NCBI RefSeq assembly: GCF_032062135.1
Contig: NC_092862.1
Location: 61,067,306-61,131,305, forward strand
Origin: Pyxicephalus adspersus
Lineage: Eukaryota > Chordata > Amphibia > Anura > Pyxicephalidae
Reading direction: 5' to 3'
Length of the DNA: 64,000 bases
Below are positions 23,073 through 35,125 of the stretch, one piece after another. The position numbers and the translations under genes are program-made. The first letter of the stretch is position 1, and each line of letters begins with the position of its first letter. The notes below the pieces were generated by a model, which saw nothing but the letters and a program-made list of their open reading frames with translations, searched no databases and was not told the origin of the DNA.

Positions 23073-23540
23073 GGCATTGTGTGTTTACTTTACTGATTGT
23101 TGATTGTTAAATCCCATAAGATTCCCCTCAGACACATGATAATTACTAGAGATATGGAGTCTTGAAATTGTCTGATTTCGGATTGGGTCATGCCTTCAGT
23201 CTTGCCAAAAACTCTTCCGGTCATTCTTTGGTTTTGCCCCCCCGAGTTATTTCTAGGTAAGGTTGTTGCATAATATAAGAATAAATCCTGTAATTGCATA
23301 CATTTATTTTTGGCATTTTTCTCATTAAAATACTATATAGTCAATTATTATCTAAGATTGTCTCATAAAAACATTCAGATAACGTAGGGAGCAGTGAAAA
23401 GACCTCCCCATCAACATATGGGGCTGCTTCTGTACATACCTAACATAGCCTTATTTGTTGATAGCAGACATACAGTACCCAAAAACCACAATTACCTGTA
23501 ATGTGATTCCACTGAGCCCTGAGAGCCCCACAAATGTTCC
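23073..23540 (+). pseudogene. Decayed duplicate of cdk9 exon 5 with flanking introns
   Basis: It aligns in order and orientation with 18738-19220. Shared stretches are the end of intron 4 ('tttactgattgttgattgtt' with few changes), exon 5, the donor 'taggtaaggttgttgcata', and about 260 bp of intron 5 ('agacctccccatcaac', 'gatagcagaca'). Because introns are copied, it arose by DNA duplication and not by reverse transcription. The exon-like part (23121-23256) is 136 nt against 172. A 17-base loss and a net loss of 23 bases, with small insertions, shift the frame and remove the residues around the catalytic Asn and the T-loop. It cannot encode a kinase. A faint resemblance to exon 6 near 23612-23640 is uncertain. 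Confidence 0.9.
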
Positions 23541-24408
23541 AAGCATAGTGCGACTTTACATATATTTGATCATCCTGGTGTTTGTAAAGTGCTGGGATAG
23601 ATACAATCCCAAAGGTACTTCCCTGATCAATCTGTGGGCACTGGAACAGGTAAGTGTGGCCAATACTACAATTCAACTCACTACCCTACCTACAGGAAAG
23701 GAAAAGGGCGAGGTGGTTAATTTATATAAGCCAGGCAGGCTGGCGGACTTTTGGGAACCAAAATGGCACTTCCTTCAACACTAGGTTGCATTTTAGAACA
23801 AAGGGCCTACTGTGAAAATAAGTGATCAATTTGTGATCAGACAGGTGTTTGTTGTAGAGAGTAACAAGTGGTGTCCCTACTGATATAACTATTATTATGT
23901 GCTTGATTATCACCCAGCTGTCACATTTTGCTGTACATGCACAGCTCAGCATTTGTCGCCAGGTAGTGAAGTGATTGTGTAAAAAAAAAAAACATTAGTT
24001 CCTTAAATTTCTATGCAATCTTTTTGTTCAACCCACTGAATTAAAGCTGAAAGTCTGCAGTTCAACTGCATCTGAGTTGTTTCATTTAAATTGTGGTAAT
24101 GTACAGAATCAAAATTAAAAAAAAGTTGTCTCTGTCCAAATATTTATGGACCTAACTGTATATATTTATGTGTATATATATAAAAATATATTTATATATA
24201 TATATATATATATTTAAATTTAAATATATAGTATTTATATTATGTAACTTGAAAAGTTAATCAAAGGCAAGAGAACCTACAATAAACTGAAAACGGTTAT
24301 CTTTGATTGGCTGGGCCAGGATTACATAACTCCCGTACAGGCATGCAGCTGCACATGCGCAGCCCAGTAAAATTTGGCAGCTGATTGACCAGTTTTCAAG
24401 ATTTCAGT
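23541..24408. other. AT-rich non-coding DNA with TA-rich tract
   Basis: A 70-80 base tract of TATATA and AAATTTAAATATA lies at about 24160-24240. The rest shows no gene. From about 24260 the sequence resembles the short element near 29285-29440 ('gattggctgggcc', 'catgcagctgcacatgc'). Confidence 0.5.
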
Positions 24409-25129
24409 TCCACTTAAAGAATTTTTGCATGAAGGAGTGGTCAAAAATTTCACAGATTTATTGTCAGTGGATTGGTAAACAGTTATGCAAAATGCCTACA
24501 ATAATAATTTCTACTAAAAGGGGTAATACCAGATTCTGAATCTAAAGGGCTTACTTTTTCCAAGGTACACCAAAACCTCTGGTAATATTTTTGTTGAATA
24601 AATGATTGAAAAAGCAAAACTGTTATTATATTTCCGTAATAGTTTATGTATAGTTTAGCCCCCTTTTCTGTACGTACTGTTTGAATGAAGTGTGTCTTGA
24701 ATTGTTTTTTATATGGTAGGTGCTCTGTGTGCAGTGTGTCTGGATATAAACTTATCAGATTGTATTGCTTTTTTCAGGTAATGGTGGCTTTTTATGAACA
24801 CAAATGCCTTCTTGAGACTCAGCTTTTCTCTTTGTAAAAGGATGCTTGGACTCTGTAACTTATGTACTGAAAGCCTTTTAAATTGAAAGTCCTTTTCTTC
24901 CTTTGTTGTTGAAGGGGTAGTTTTTTCATTTGCTTGCTTTAAACATATTCATTGGAAATTGCTGGCAAGATAGCTTTGTTTTTTTTTTTTGTTTTTTTAT
25001 ATGAATTGACCAGCACAACAAACCCAGTATAGTACAGTTTACTATAGTCTGCTTTCAATAAAATAATGCCATATTGCTGAACAAATGGAGGAACATTAAA
25101 AGCAGCTGAATTGCTTCCATATGTATGTA
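24409..25129. other. AT-rich non-coding DNA, nothing recognised
   Basis: It begins at the 'cagttccacttaaag' end of a probable short DNA element. No exon or other repeat was recognised after that. Confidence 0.45.
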
Positions 25130-25170
25130 TAATTATATATATATATATATATATATATCCCCCCCCCCCC
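25130..25170. repeat. (TA)n microsatellite followed by a poly-C run
   Basis: About 12 TA units run straight into a stretch of about 12 C. The compound structure is directly visible. Confidence 0.95.
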
Positions 25171-27520
25171 ACTAGCTTGCAATATTTGCCTGCCTATAGC
25201 CAGTTGTAATAGTATCATTCAATCAATATGTACAGATAAACTCTAAGCAGATATAACAAATGCAACTGAATGCATTTTATTAATTACCAGTACATCCATT
25301 ATTTAAGGTAGGCAGTACTTAATCTGAATTGGTATCAGCTTTTTTGTTCCCTGCACAGCAAGCCAGGAGTGTGAGAAAACTATAAGAAGCCAAGCAGTTT
25401 ATGTTTTGACAATCATTAAGCTGATGGGATCAGAAAGCAAAGTGACAGAGAATGAACTCATCACTGTACTGCTTCTCCTATCACTGTCCAATCACAGGAT
25501 GAGTAGTGTCTAGGATCTATCTAGGCTAAGGTTAAATGATGTTTGCCATGAGAGCGATGGCATCTAGCTGGAGATATTCAATTCTATGGATTTAAGGTGA
25601 ATTTTGCAGCTGAAGCTAGTTTTGGTATTTTATCTTTACATGGCCTGTTAACATTTTCATCTTGTTGTTTGTGGCTGGAGTTCTGCCTAAATTATTTAAA
25701 GTCAAAACAGTATAAGTATTTTAATTGAAAGCATGAATTTATTAATTTTCTATTTCATTTGGGAAATACTTTGCACTTGAGAGATGTTTTACTGCTGACA
25801 GCTTAGCAAGATTTTTCTAAAATTTTGCTATAACCCTTTAACTCAGATGTGCCCAGGTAAGCACTGTCTGTTACTTCACCGGCCAATTATTTTATTCTGA
25901 ATTGTAATGTTTCTTACTTCGAGGCAGTGCTGTGCATTCTCACTCCTGATTGACCATTCTGTGTGCCTAGCCATGTATTAAAAACGATGAATCAGAATTT
26001 GGGGAAAGGCAGAATTATGTACATGCTCTTAAGCCCCATACAAACATAAGATAAAATGTCAGATGATTGTTGCTGGAAATTACCTTTTATGATAGTTTCT
26101 AGTGACAGATGAACAAAGTGGGGGATGAAGATTGGGAGGATGTGCAAGCCACACTCTACTGTACTCTTCTTTCATAGGAGTGCACAGTGGTCATTCCCCA
26201 TCGGCCATTTATCTGTCTGCTAAGGTGAATTAATGAACAACATCTGGGGAGCACTGTACACATGTCACATTGAGCATTACTGTTCATCTTAGGTAACAAT
26301 CATCTGACCGGTCCATAAAGTTTCAAGTTCAAGACACAGATTTCACAATGTTAATATGGAGCAGAATGAATTATTAGGTAAGTGTACACCTATTGTCCTA
26401 TGTTGCAGGGTGGGAGGCAGAATGCTCCATGGTTGTACTCATAGCATAGAGGTCCTTGTACACACACCAAGTCTTAGGCACTCACTGAGGTCATTTTGTG
26501 GGTGATCTAGCACTGCTCAGAATCGAATTGCTAGCTGTAGTCACCATAAACAGAAGACTAAACATACTGTGGAATGAAAGATATTCCATTTTTAAAAAAT
26601 ACTGAAGCTATTTATTATATGTACAGTTCTAATATTAACTTTACATTCTGTTTTATGTGAAAAGTAACCATTTTTATATGTATTTAGTCCTAAAATAATT
26701 GTCACCAGTTGAAAATGAAAGCCCTGTAAGTTGAGGGACTCCTTTTATTTATGTGGTCCAGTTACACACCTGGAGTAACCATTTAGTAAAATAACTGAGA
26801 TTCCAAAGCCTGGTCATCTGTCTCTATTAACATCCCTACAATAAGGGAAATTTTGTGGTACAATGATGTAAAGCAGAGATGCAAAATCACCATGAATACA
26901 ATGACATAGTGGTTTTCATCTTTGATGTGCTCATTATTGCAACAATCATTATCATTATTTCATTTAGCTTATTACAACTTACTGAGCCTTCCTGGTTCTT
27001 GTCCAACTTTATCTGCATATTATATCCCCCTATATAGACCTATATCTTATATCCCCCTATATAGGCCTTTACACTTTAATAAATAAGGTGCTGCAAATGG
27101 ATGAAGTTCAAAATATATTATTTTTAGTGACCAGTTAATTCTATCAGACTTAGTTAGAACATATTTTTAAACAAGTAAATTCAAATTGTATTCTGCAATA
27201 TGTGCTTTTGAAAATTACTAAATTTTGTTCCTGGTACAAAGTTTGGTAAACTTATTTGCAAATGAAATATACCTTTAGGGCTCTATTAAAATAACAGCAG
27301 TGAATCTTCACCAAACTTTTTTTGGTAGAGAAACTTCTGGGTAAGTGCGTTCCCAATTGGTGGTTCATTGGACACCAATCTGTTCTTTTGTATACTTTGG
27401 TTTTAACAATTTGGTATTTGATTTACTGTTGTCTTTCTCTAGGTTCAAACCAGTCTGGTCATTCTTCAACAAAGCATTTTTGCCCATGCTCACTGATTCC
27501 TATATTGGACAAAATTTTGT
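25171..27520. other. AT-rich non-coding DNA, nothing recognised
   Basis: The only local structure seen is a 31 bp step duplication of 'tatatccccctatatag' near 27018 and 27049. There is no supported exon. Confidence 0.5.
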
Positions 27521-27524
27521 AAAA

Positions 27525-27780
27525 TGCGTTAAAATCCCGGAAGATCCGAAGTTTGTGAAAACCTCAGACTAGCTTGTCTTGCACCAACAATCATACCACG
27601 TTCAAAAGTCACTTTTCCCACCTTATCTGATGCTCAGTTTGAACTTCAGTAGGTCATCCTGACAATGTCTACATGTCTAAATGCATTGCCAGTTGTTACC
27701 ATTTGATTGGCTGAGATATTTACATGGACAAGCAGTTGAACATGTGTGCCTAATAAAGTGGCTGTGGAGTTTATATATCG
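27525..27780 (+). repeat. Widespread vertebrate interspersed repeat, 3' part
   Basis: It carries, in order, 'aaaatcccggaagatc', 'cttgcaccaacaatcatacc', 'acgttcaaaagtcac', 'gattggctgagatattta' and 'gtgcctaataaagtggctg'. I recognise this series from a repeat common in fish and amphibian genomes whose 3' end reads 'acctaataaagtggc'. I am not certain of its class. The copy is diverged and has no open frame. Confidence 0.65.
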
Positions 27781-28785
27781 CCTCTAATGAGGTTTAGTAA
27801 ATGATATTGCATTAAACATAGGCCTTATTATTCACATTAACATGCAATATAATAAATTCAAGTGCAAAAAATTAAAATATATTACATTAGTAAATAATAT
27901 ATCTGCATGCATAACTAAGTTAGTGTGGGGTATGTATAGACCAGTATAATAAAGAACACCTTGTGGTAAACTGGCTTGCTAAAAATGCTACAATTATTGT
28001 AAACTAAGATCCTCCATTTAACATTTTTATGGCATTTTAGCTGTTGTCTGCAAAAAACACAGCCATGTGCTTTTATATGAGTGTGATGATATATAATATA
28101 GGCTTAAATTTAATCTCTCCTCATACATTGAACATTATAGGGAGATGGTGGATCATTTAGTGGTTAGGTAATTGTTCCAGAAACCTTGTTTTTGAGTCAG
28201 AAACAGTAAAAAAAAGTTTTTTTGCATTTGCTTCATGTAAGGGTCTTTATAAAATTGGAATGTTTTTGTTTAATTTGGTTTCTGTAAAGTCCTTTTTGAA
28301 TTGTAGAGTGGGAGGTGTAAATCCAATCAGATTTGTAGAACAGTCTTTCTACCTCTTTCTGAAGGCATCAGTGACATTTTAGTTGCCCTAATAATTTCTA
28401 GATTTTATTTTTCCCTAAAATACACTTGCTTCCTGACAATGCTTTATGTACTCCTCATAGCAATGGATTAGTACTCCTCATGGAACAGTGGATTAGTAAA
28501 AAAAAATGAAGGTGCTATTGACATTTCTTAACACTAGATGGAGCCCTTGTAAACTTAATCTGTATTAGCTGGATCTGGAAGATAAAAGCATTGTTCTACT
28601 TTACTTCCCTGTCACCACAAATCTTTTTCTGACATTAATGCTTTATCAAGGGACTATAATGTAATTTTTTTTAAAGAATATAAAGAAGCTAGGCTTTATA
28701 CTTTATCTTTTATCATATACAAAAAATAATTGATGATCATGCCAGATGTAACCTTTGTTTTACTAAATCTTAAACTTAAAACATT
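27781..28785. other. AT-rich non-coding DNA, nothing recognised
   Basis: A small inexact local duplication, 'tactcctcatagcaatgg' then 'tactcctcatggaacagtgg' (28449-28490), is the only pattern noticed. Confidence 0.5.
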
Positions 28786-28998
28786 TAAAGCGGAACTAAA
28801 CTGAAAATAAAAAAAATTACATTTACCTTTAATTCCACAGATCCCTCGATTGTGCTGAAGCTTTCCTCCATTCCCGCCATCCTGAAATTCTCCTTCAAGC
28901 GTGCCGCCAAGTAAGCACCCAGCACTGCCATCTCCTGCATTCCTCTTTTTTCTTCTGGTTACATATGTTACAGGTTTAGCTTTAAAATCCACAATGAA
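28786..28998 (+). mobile_element. Short TTAA-type element, AAAGCGGAACTAAAC family
   Basis: It begins 'tttaaagcggaactaaact' and ends 'ggtttagctttaaa', giving imperfect terminal inverted repeats at TTAA-like sites. The inside ('cctcgattgtgctgaag', 'ccgccatcctg') contains no coding frame of its own. A minus-strand open frame over it is incidental. Confidence 0.6.
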
Positions 28999-29569
28999 CA
29001 ATGTTTAATTTAAAAAAAATGCATGTTTTAAAGAACTAATTAATTGCATGCATTTTAGTCTAAAGCTTTACATACAGGATTCGTTGTAAACTAACATTAG
29101 GGATTCATTAACACTGGTGGGTTGCATTAACACACCTATTTCCACGTAGATATGCATACATTAATCATTTGTGTATGTTGGTGCACTAGGTTGCAATTCA
29201 TTGTTTTTTTTTCTCCAAATACATCTTACCAACTCACTATAGTGAATTGCATGACTGTGCTATATACCATTGACTGCACTTTAAACTGGAACCAAACATC
29301 TTGATTAGCCAGGCCATAATGATGTAACAAGTTACAGGAGTTTATTATTTAGTTTCTTTCCCAGAAGCCATGCATGTTGGGTATGCTGGGACTGAACTAC
29401 ACATGCAGCTGAGTTTACAAGTTAAAAAAAAAATGCATTAAGCAAGTTTATTTTACTGAAGATGTGACATCTCCTGTCTCTTCTGTAATAAACAACCTGC
29501 CTTCTCACAAATTTCTCTTTATACCGGTATGTATAGTTGCAATTTAGGCATATATTATGTGTGTGTGAT
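28999..29569. other. Non-coding DNA with another short element remnant
   Basis: From about 29279 the sequence 'ctttaaactggaaccaaac' followed by 'ttgattagccaggcc' and 'cacatgcagctg' resembles the remnant near 24260-24420. No gene is seen. Confidence 0.45.
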
Positions 29570-30266
29570 TGTCACACACAGAGAGACGGGACCACTAGGG
29601 GGCGCTACAGCTTGCACAGAGTTGGTGTGAGCCCTTAGAAGGGCCAAGGCACAGAGTCTTAAGTAGTAACCAGGTCTTCTCTAGAGCCTTTGATGGTGCG
29701 GATGTTGCGCTGCTGGTTACTGCCAGGTTGTGGTCCTTGGGCACACTGAGGTGGATAGTCAAGGAGGATAGTCGAGGAAGGCCAGGGTCGAGGCAGGCAG
29801 CAAGCGAGAGAGGTCAGGTTACACACCAGTGACACAGGGGCCACTGCGGGCACAGGGAACACAAGAGACACTGGAACCAACAGGAGGAACAGGTGAATCA
29901 GGGATATCCACAGACAGACAGGAACACTGGAACAGCACAGGGAAGTTGGCTGTGAACCAACAGACTGGACAATGAGGGGTTAACACAGGAGCTGGACACA
30001 GGAAACACTGAATTAAGCAACAGGTGAACAGGAACTAGCTCACAGAACTAGGGGCTCGGCACAATGGAGACACGCTGCACAAACACTGAGTGCAGTGTGT
30101 GAGCTAGCAAAATAGCCAGAGATGGTCAAGAGGTTTTTTTCGGATTGGCCAGAGGATAGGACGGAATTGAAAAAGCTTTGAAACAGAGGCACCCCCAGCG
30201 ACAGAACTGCCCGCATGCGCAAAAGACAGGCGTCTGCGCTTTAATGACAAAGAGGTAGGTGTGACA
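29570..30266. mobile_element. Solo LTR, ~697 bp
   Basis: It begins TGTCACAC and ends GTGTGACA, the TG...CA ends of an LTR with 8 bp inverted repeats. The flanking five bases are GTGAT on the left and ATGAT on the right, a 4/5 match to a target duplication. No internal coding region or second LTR is adjacent, so it is the product of LTR recombination. The + strand is purine-rich with many 'ggaacac', 'acaggaac' and 'gacactgg' phrases. Orientation and family are not determined. Confidence 0.75.
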
Positions 30267-30802
30267 ATGATTATCTGCATTAGGTAGCTCATTCAAATGA
30301 ATAGGGTTCCCTAATGCAAGGCACACAGCAATGCACTGTAAATGTTTTTTACAAAACAGTTCAGCAGCCATAGTGTGAATGAAGCCTAAGGGCTTATTTG
30401 TTAACTGGATATAAGAAAATGAGGACAAAAGTGTTGTTTTTCATAGAACTGTTTGTTTTCTTATATAAAGGGGTGAAACCAGACTAAATTCTATTGCCAT
30501 TAATCTTTTGTTGTCATTTATGAAGTTTTATTGAATAAGCCCCAAAGGATCCGTTTACAGCTCTCCATGCATTTTTGCATGTTTATGTGGATTGGGATGT
30601 GCTGTGTAGCAATGAATTTTTTGCACAATATATAGACGTTGTTTGCATTTTCCTGGGTTTCCCAGAAGGTAAGTGGCCAGCTATGTGTGACAGGATAGCA
30701 TGGTATGAGAGTTTTTCTTATCTTGTGATGGTGCCGTATTGATGAAATTTTAGTGGGAGTCAGCCACAAGAGTCCTGCACTTGCAGTTACATTTCCATTT
30801 TC
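30267..30802. other. Non-coding DNA with partial repeat units
   Basis: Around 30517 'gaagttttattgaataagcc' has a near match at 31840, and around 30664 'agaaggtaagtggccagcta' matches 30953 and 14741. These are outlying pieces of the duplicated block that follows. Confidence 0.5.
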
Positions 30803-31640
30803 TTACAGAGAAATTGGGATTCATAGAGAGTAAGGGTATAAGCTATGTGTGACAGGGTAGCATGATATGATAGGTATAATATTTTAATGGAGCAGGGTGG
30901 ACAAAAGGTGTTTCCTTCCAGCTCCCACATTTCCAGAGAATTGGAGGTTCAGAGAAGGTAAGTGGCCAGCTAAGTGTAACAGGCACCCCACCAGCTGCTC
31001 CATCCCTTACACCGCAGCATCTGCAGATTTGACTGCAGGTGATAGTGAGCAGTACTGAGCATCTCCCCCGAGCCAGGGTTCTATGGCATGAGGAAGGGGT
31101 AACTGCACTGCAACTTTACCGCCAACCTGAACACAGCCTTAAAGTTTTATAAAAGAGTAAGTATATATTTGGGGCACCACAGCACGGAGCTGACAGAGTT
31201 ACCAGTACCCTAATTCTCATTGCTATGGAAGTGGCCCCCGGGGTCCCTAACATGCAAGCTCACTTTGGGGACCCTGGTCTTGAAATTGCCCCCTTTGATT
31301 AAAAAATATCCCTGACAGTTATTAGGAATTTATGTTTTTGACCCCATATCTGGCAACTTGTTATGTTTAGTTTAGTAGCAGATCTCCGGGTACCCTGAAA
31401 ATTTCACATTTTTCTGACAGTGTAGGAGATACAAAGGTTTAAATATGGGGATAATGACAGCTGTACGGACACTGTATGGACTGTATGAGAGGTGAGATTA
31501 TCTCACATTGCAAGATGGCCAGGTCTATAGTACATGCCTACTCACAGAGAGCTCATACTGAGCATTCCCTCTCCTGGCAGTACCATCTCATAGGGAAACA
31601 TTGGAGATGCATGCCCCCCCCACAAGACAACGAGCAGAGA
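30803..31640 (+). repeat. Second copy of the block upstream of cdk9
   Basis: It is collinear with 14639-15726 without the ~320 bp insertion. Matching landmarks are 'ttacagagaaattgggat', 'cagagaaggtaagtggcca', 'caccgcagcatctgcag', 'atggaagtggcccccgggg', 'tatctggcaacttgtta'-like sequence and 'ggagatacaaaggttta'. It holds extra internal copies of 'agctatgtgtgacagg' (30678 and 30842). The copy ends before anything resembling the cdk9 core promoter, and no kinase exon follows it. Confidence 0.75.
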
Positions 31641-31696
31641 GGGAATGAGGAGAAGGCCAGATCTGGCAGCTTTGTGGGCCATAGGTTGGGCACTCT
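31641..31696. mobile_element. hAT-like right terminus
   Basis: The phrase 'ggccagatctggcagctttg' followed by 'gggccataggttgggcac' has the form of many vertebrate hAT right ends. It suggests that the duplicated block just upstream might be, or contain, a hAT-derived element. Confidence 0.4.
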
Positions 31697-32425
31697 TGCT
31701 GTAGATCATTTAGTGACATCAATGTGACGTAGAAACACTGGCTGGTCATTGTGATTAACATGGATTTGTATCACTGGATGAAGTGAAAAGAACTTCTAAC
31801 TTAAAAAAAACTTCACCTTTTGTTCTGATTTTCTTCTATGAAGCTTTATTTAATGAGCCCCAAAGCGGTTTTAACTTAAAAAAAACCTTTTGTTTTATTA
31901 CTTACATTAATTTTGAAGCTCACCCCATACACTAGTTCCTTTCTGCTACTTTTTGCTACTTTTTTACTCAGTCAACAATCAGTGTCATTTAACCCACTTC
32001 ATGGCTGTCACAACCTGTCTCCAAGGGTAGTGTCATAATGTCTGAAATAAAAGTGTTTAACTGGGCCTATAGCACTACTGCACATAGATGCAGACCCCCA
32101 TCACGTACCATGTTAGACGACTTCTCTCACTAAACATTGTGAGGGTCCTGATGTTAGGGGACAAGTCCTAACATCTGCTGTCCCAAAAATGATTTAGAAG
32201 TTTGTTCAGTGGACCTATGGTGAATCTGGAAGTTCCCTGTATTGTAAATAACCACAGTACTCAAAAACTGTTTAAAAGTCCTTCATTCAAAACACTGACT
32301 GTAGAAGTAGAGTCAGCAACAATCGTATCACCCAGTGATAGGAACCCATGTTAATCACAATGACCCTACAACCAGCCAGTGTTTCTACACCACACTCATA
32401 TGGCTAAATGATCTACAGCAATATT
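31697..32425. repeat. Inverted-repeat pair, ~90 bp arms, ~540 bp apart
   Basis: Bases 31697-31790 match the reverse complement of 32331-32425, including 'gctgtagatcattta', 'gtagaaacactggctggt' and 'cattgtgattaacatgg'. The arms differ by a few substitutions and short indels. The interior (31791-32330) has no open frame of note. This could be a non-autonomous DNA transposon or two opposed copies of a repeat. Confidence 0.8.
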
Positions 32426-34213
32426 ACCGCAGGAAATCCCAGGTGATGTCACTGACTGTATTAGGACATTAATATCACTTGGTATTCCCAGCAATATTAT
32501 TAGCCATTGTAATCTTGTAGACCCTAGTTGAAAAGCCATGGCATTGAGCAAGGCAATAATTTTTTAATGAGTCATAATTCATAAAGTATGCCCAACCTCA
32601 TCCCTATTTGCCACAAGTATGTGTTATCTTGCATTAGGGCCAACTTTCAGACATCTTTCTTTACTAATAATGAGTAGATTGCCCACTACCACCAGTTTAC
32701 CAGCCACTGCTAGTACCTTTTATTCATAAAAATAAAAAAATTCCACTGTTTATAATGTTAGAGGAGTTTACAATTAAATATTAACTATTAGTATTAACTT
32801 TACCTTACTCTACAGTGAAAATACTATTTTCAGTAACCAATTTATTCTAAATGCAAGTATGCACTATGCTTATAAAAGGTTGTCAATTGCAATGAAAAAT
32901 GTAAATAACTTTAAGTTTTTCATTTATTTTCACATTTTCCAAGGTCCTATGTCATTGTGTGTCTTGACATGACAAATTATGGTATATGTTTTGAAAAGAA
33001 AAAAATTCTAACCTAACTTGTTTTAACATACTTTGTCTGCTTCTAGATCAGTTGTGGAGCAGCACTGTGTTAATTATCGTTGTTTGGAAATGTTTTAGTC
33101 TGGCATTTTCATAGGCATATTGCAAAGTTGCTTGGAGTTGTAGAAGTTGAGGACATCTGAAATAATGCATTCTCCTGTCAAATTCCCAACCCTGATGTTA
33201 TCACTAAGTTTGAAGGGTGAAATGATTTGTTTACATGTTTTACATTTTAATAGAGTAAAGCAATGGGATATTTTGTCTTCCCAGGTCTTTTGTCTGTAGT
33301 GTGTGTATGCACATGCAAGCAATTTGTAATCTCAAGAAAACAAAAACCCATTACGCATAATGTGCACCACATAACATTATGCAATACCATTTTGGATTTG
33401 AAAAAAATCTGTTTATTAAGTCCATGCTTCTAACATTCAAACACATACTGATGGATTAAAGAAAATAACAAAGTATAAACATATTGGCCAAATCCAGACT
33501 TAGGCATTGGCAGCATTTGTTAGCTGATGAAGTTTAAATGTGAATCATCAGCAAGTATACATGCAAATTTTACTGTTGTTTTTTGGATATGAAATTTAAC
33601 ATTTTATTTTAAAATTGATTGAATAGGCAGGTAACATGAAAAGTGTTTAATTGCAATGGCAAACAATCTTTAAACCAGAGACTTCCCATTTAAAAATGCA
33701 ATCAGAGTTAAAAAAATGTAACAACTGTCATATCAAAACCACTGACAATGTTAGCAAGACCTGGAACTTCTAATAATGAATAGGGAACACCACATGTTGG
33801 TTAAACTTGTGTAAATGGCATGTCAATTTAATGAATGATTGACTGCCTTATAAATATGTCTCTGGTTGCTCATTTTTTTCTCAACTGATGATAACTCTAT
33901 AGCGTTCAAATATGTCTTTGCTTGGTTCCAGAGCTGTTTAGGCTTCAACCTTTACACATAACATGTTATTGATCTGGGAAATTCCTGGGAGAATTTCATA
34001 TGTTCACTGCAGGGCTAGAACTACCAATTTCTATTAAATGTGGGGGGGACAAAAGATTAGATGCTTTAAATTGACACTAGGCCCTTGAGGTATGTATAGA
34101 GAACCCCTGGATCTTATAGGAATAGTCTGCTTGGAAAACAGACAGCATGATATGAAAAGGTAACTATATTAGTTTTGGGTCTATATCAAATTTATTTGTA
34201 AGTTGATATTGTG
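32426..34213. other. AT-rich non-coding DNA, nothing recognised
   Basis: No exon with splice context and no repeat recurring in the window was recognised here. Confidence 0.5.
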
Positions 34214-34750
34214 AAGTTAGGGGGATCAGCACATCGCAGGAGACTGTAGGATGTTCATAAAGTCCATTTATTGTGGTTCAAGCATAACGTAACACAAAAC
34301 AGCTGAGTTCAGCAAAACATTATGGCTTACTGCAGCAATAAGTGCCAGATGGTCAGCAAAATCAAGTCCTGCCGCCCAAGCAGATACATCAGGAGGAGAC
34401 CTGGTACTTAAGTGTTGCGACTGTTGCACCTCAAAAGTCCAAAAACAACATTGAGCTGCCCAGTCCTGCTTCCTTCAGCTTCACTGCTTACTCTCAGACT
34501 GACCCACGCACTTCCTGACAGCCTATACCTGTCATGCCAGTCTGAAAACATGGTCCATACTACAGTGGGATAGGAAGGCCCACCCAGATCCTTCCCTCCT
34601 ATTCTAGAATCAAGGCCTAGTAATAATTCAGTAAAAAGGCCGCTAAACTAAGCTTTCCAAACTCCTTTTGTAGTAAATACCCTTTTTTCTAAGGGACCAT
34701 GACCTAAAGTAAGGGGGAATGTATCTAGTCCCAGGACCCAACCCAGGCGT
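34214..34750 (-). mobile_element. Possible diverged LTR remnant
   Basis: The layout resembles the LTR-like block at 53131-54151: 'gtccatttattgtggttcaa' (an AATAAA on the minus strand) with a following CT-rich region 'cttactctcagactgacc' and 'ccttccctcctattct'. Terminal dinucleotides and a target duplication could not be fixed. It may only be a fragment. Confidence 0.35.
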
Positions 34751-34983
34751 CATGTAAAGTATATTTTTAAACAAATGCTTTGGACCTTTTATTTTACTAT
34801 GTGTACAAGGAGATATGTAATGCCATACATATATATGCTTTGCTTATATTTTGCCTTTCCTAGATCCCTATTCTAGTAAAGAGTTTGGTTGGACAGCCTA
34901 TTCAAATGAAAAGGCTTCCCTAAGGCTATGCACATGGAATTCTTTTTTTGGTTCCCTCCCTTCCTCAACATGGTAAAAACATA

Positions 34984-35125
34984 TTATTATAATTATTATT
35001 ATTAATAATAATAATAATAATAATAACAATAATAAAGAGTATTTATATAGCGACAGAATTATACAACAGATCACCCAGCACTGTACATTAAAAAGGGGTT
35101 GCAGTTGACAGAAAGATACAAGATA
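34984..35125 (-). repeat. SINE 3' tail with (AAT)n, reverse orientation
   Basis: The ATT/AAT run at 34984-35030 is followed by 'gagtatttatatagcg', 'cagcactgtacattaaaaag' and 'gggttgcagttgaca'. This is the reverse complement of the tail of the SINE at 60475-60803, more diverged than the other copies. Confidence 0.8.

Noticed and set aside
23612..23650. Remnant of cdk9 exon 6 after the exon 5 copy
   Set aside because: 'tcaatctgtgggcactgga' only loosely resembles the exon 6 segment encoding PIDLWGAG. The match is too short and diverged to include.
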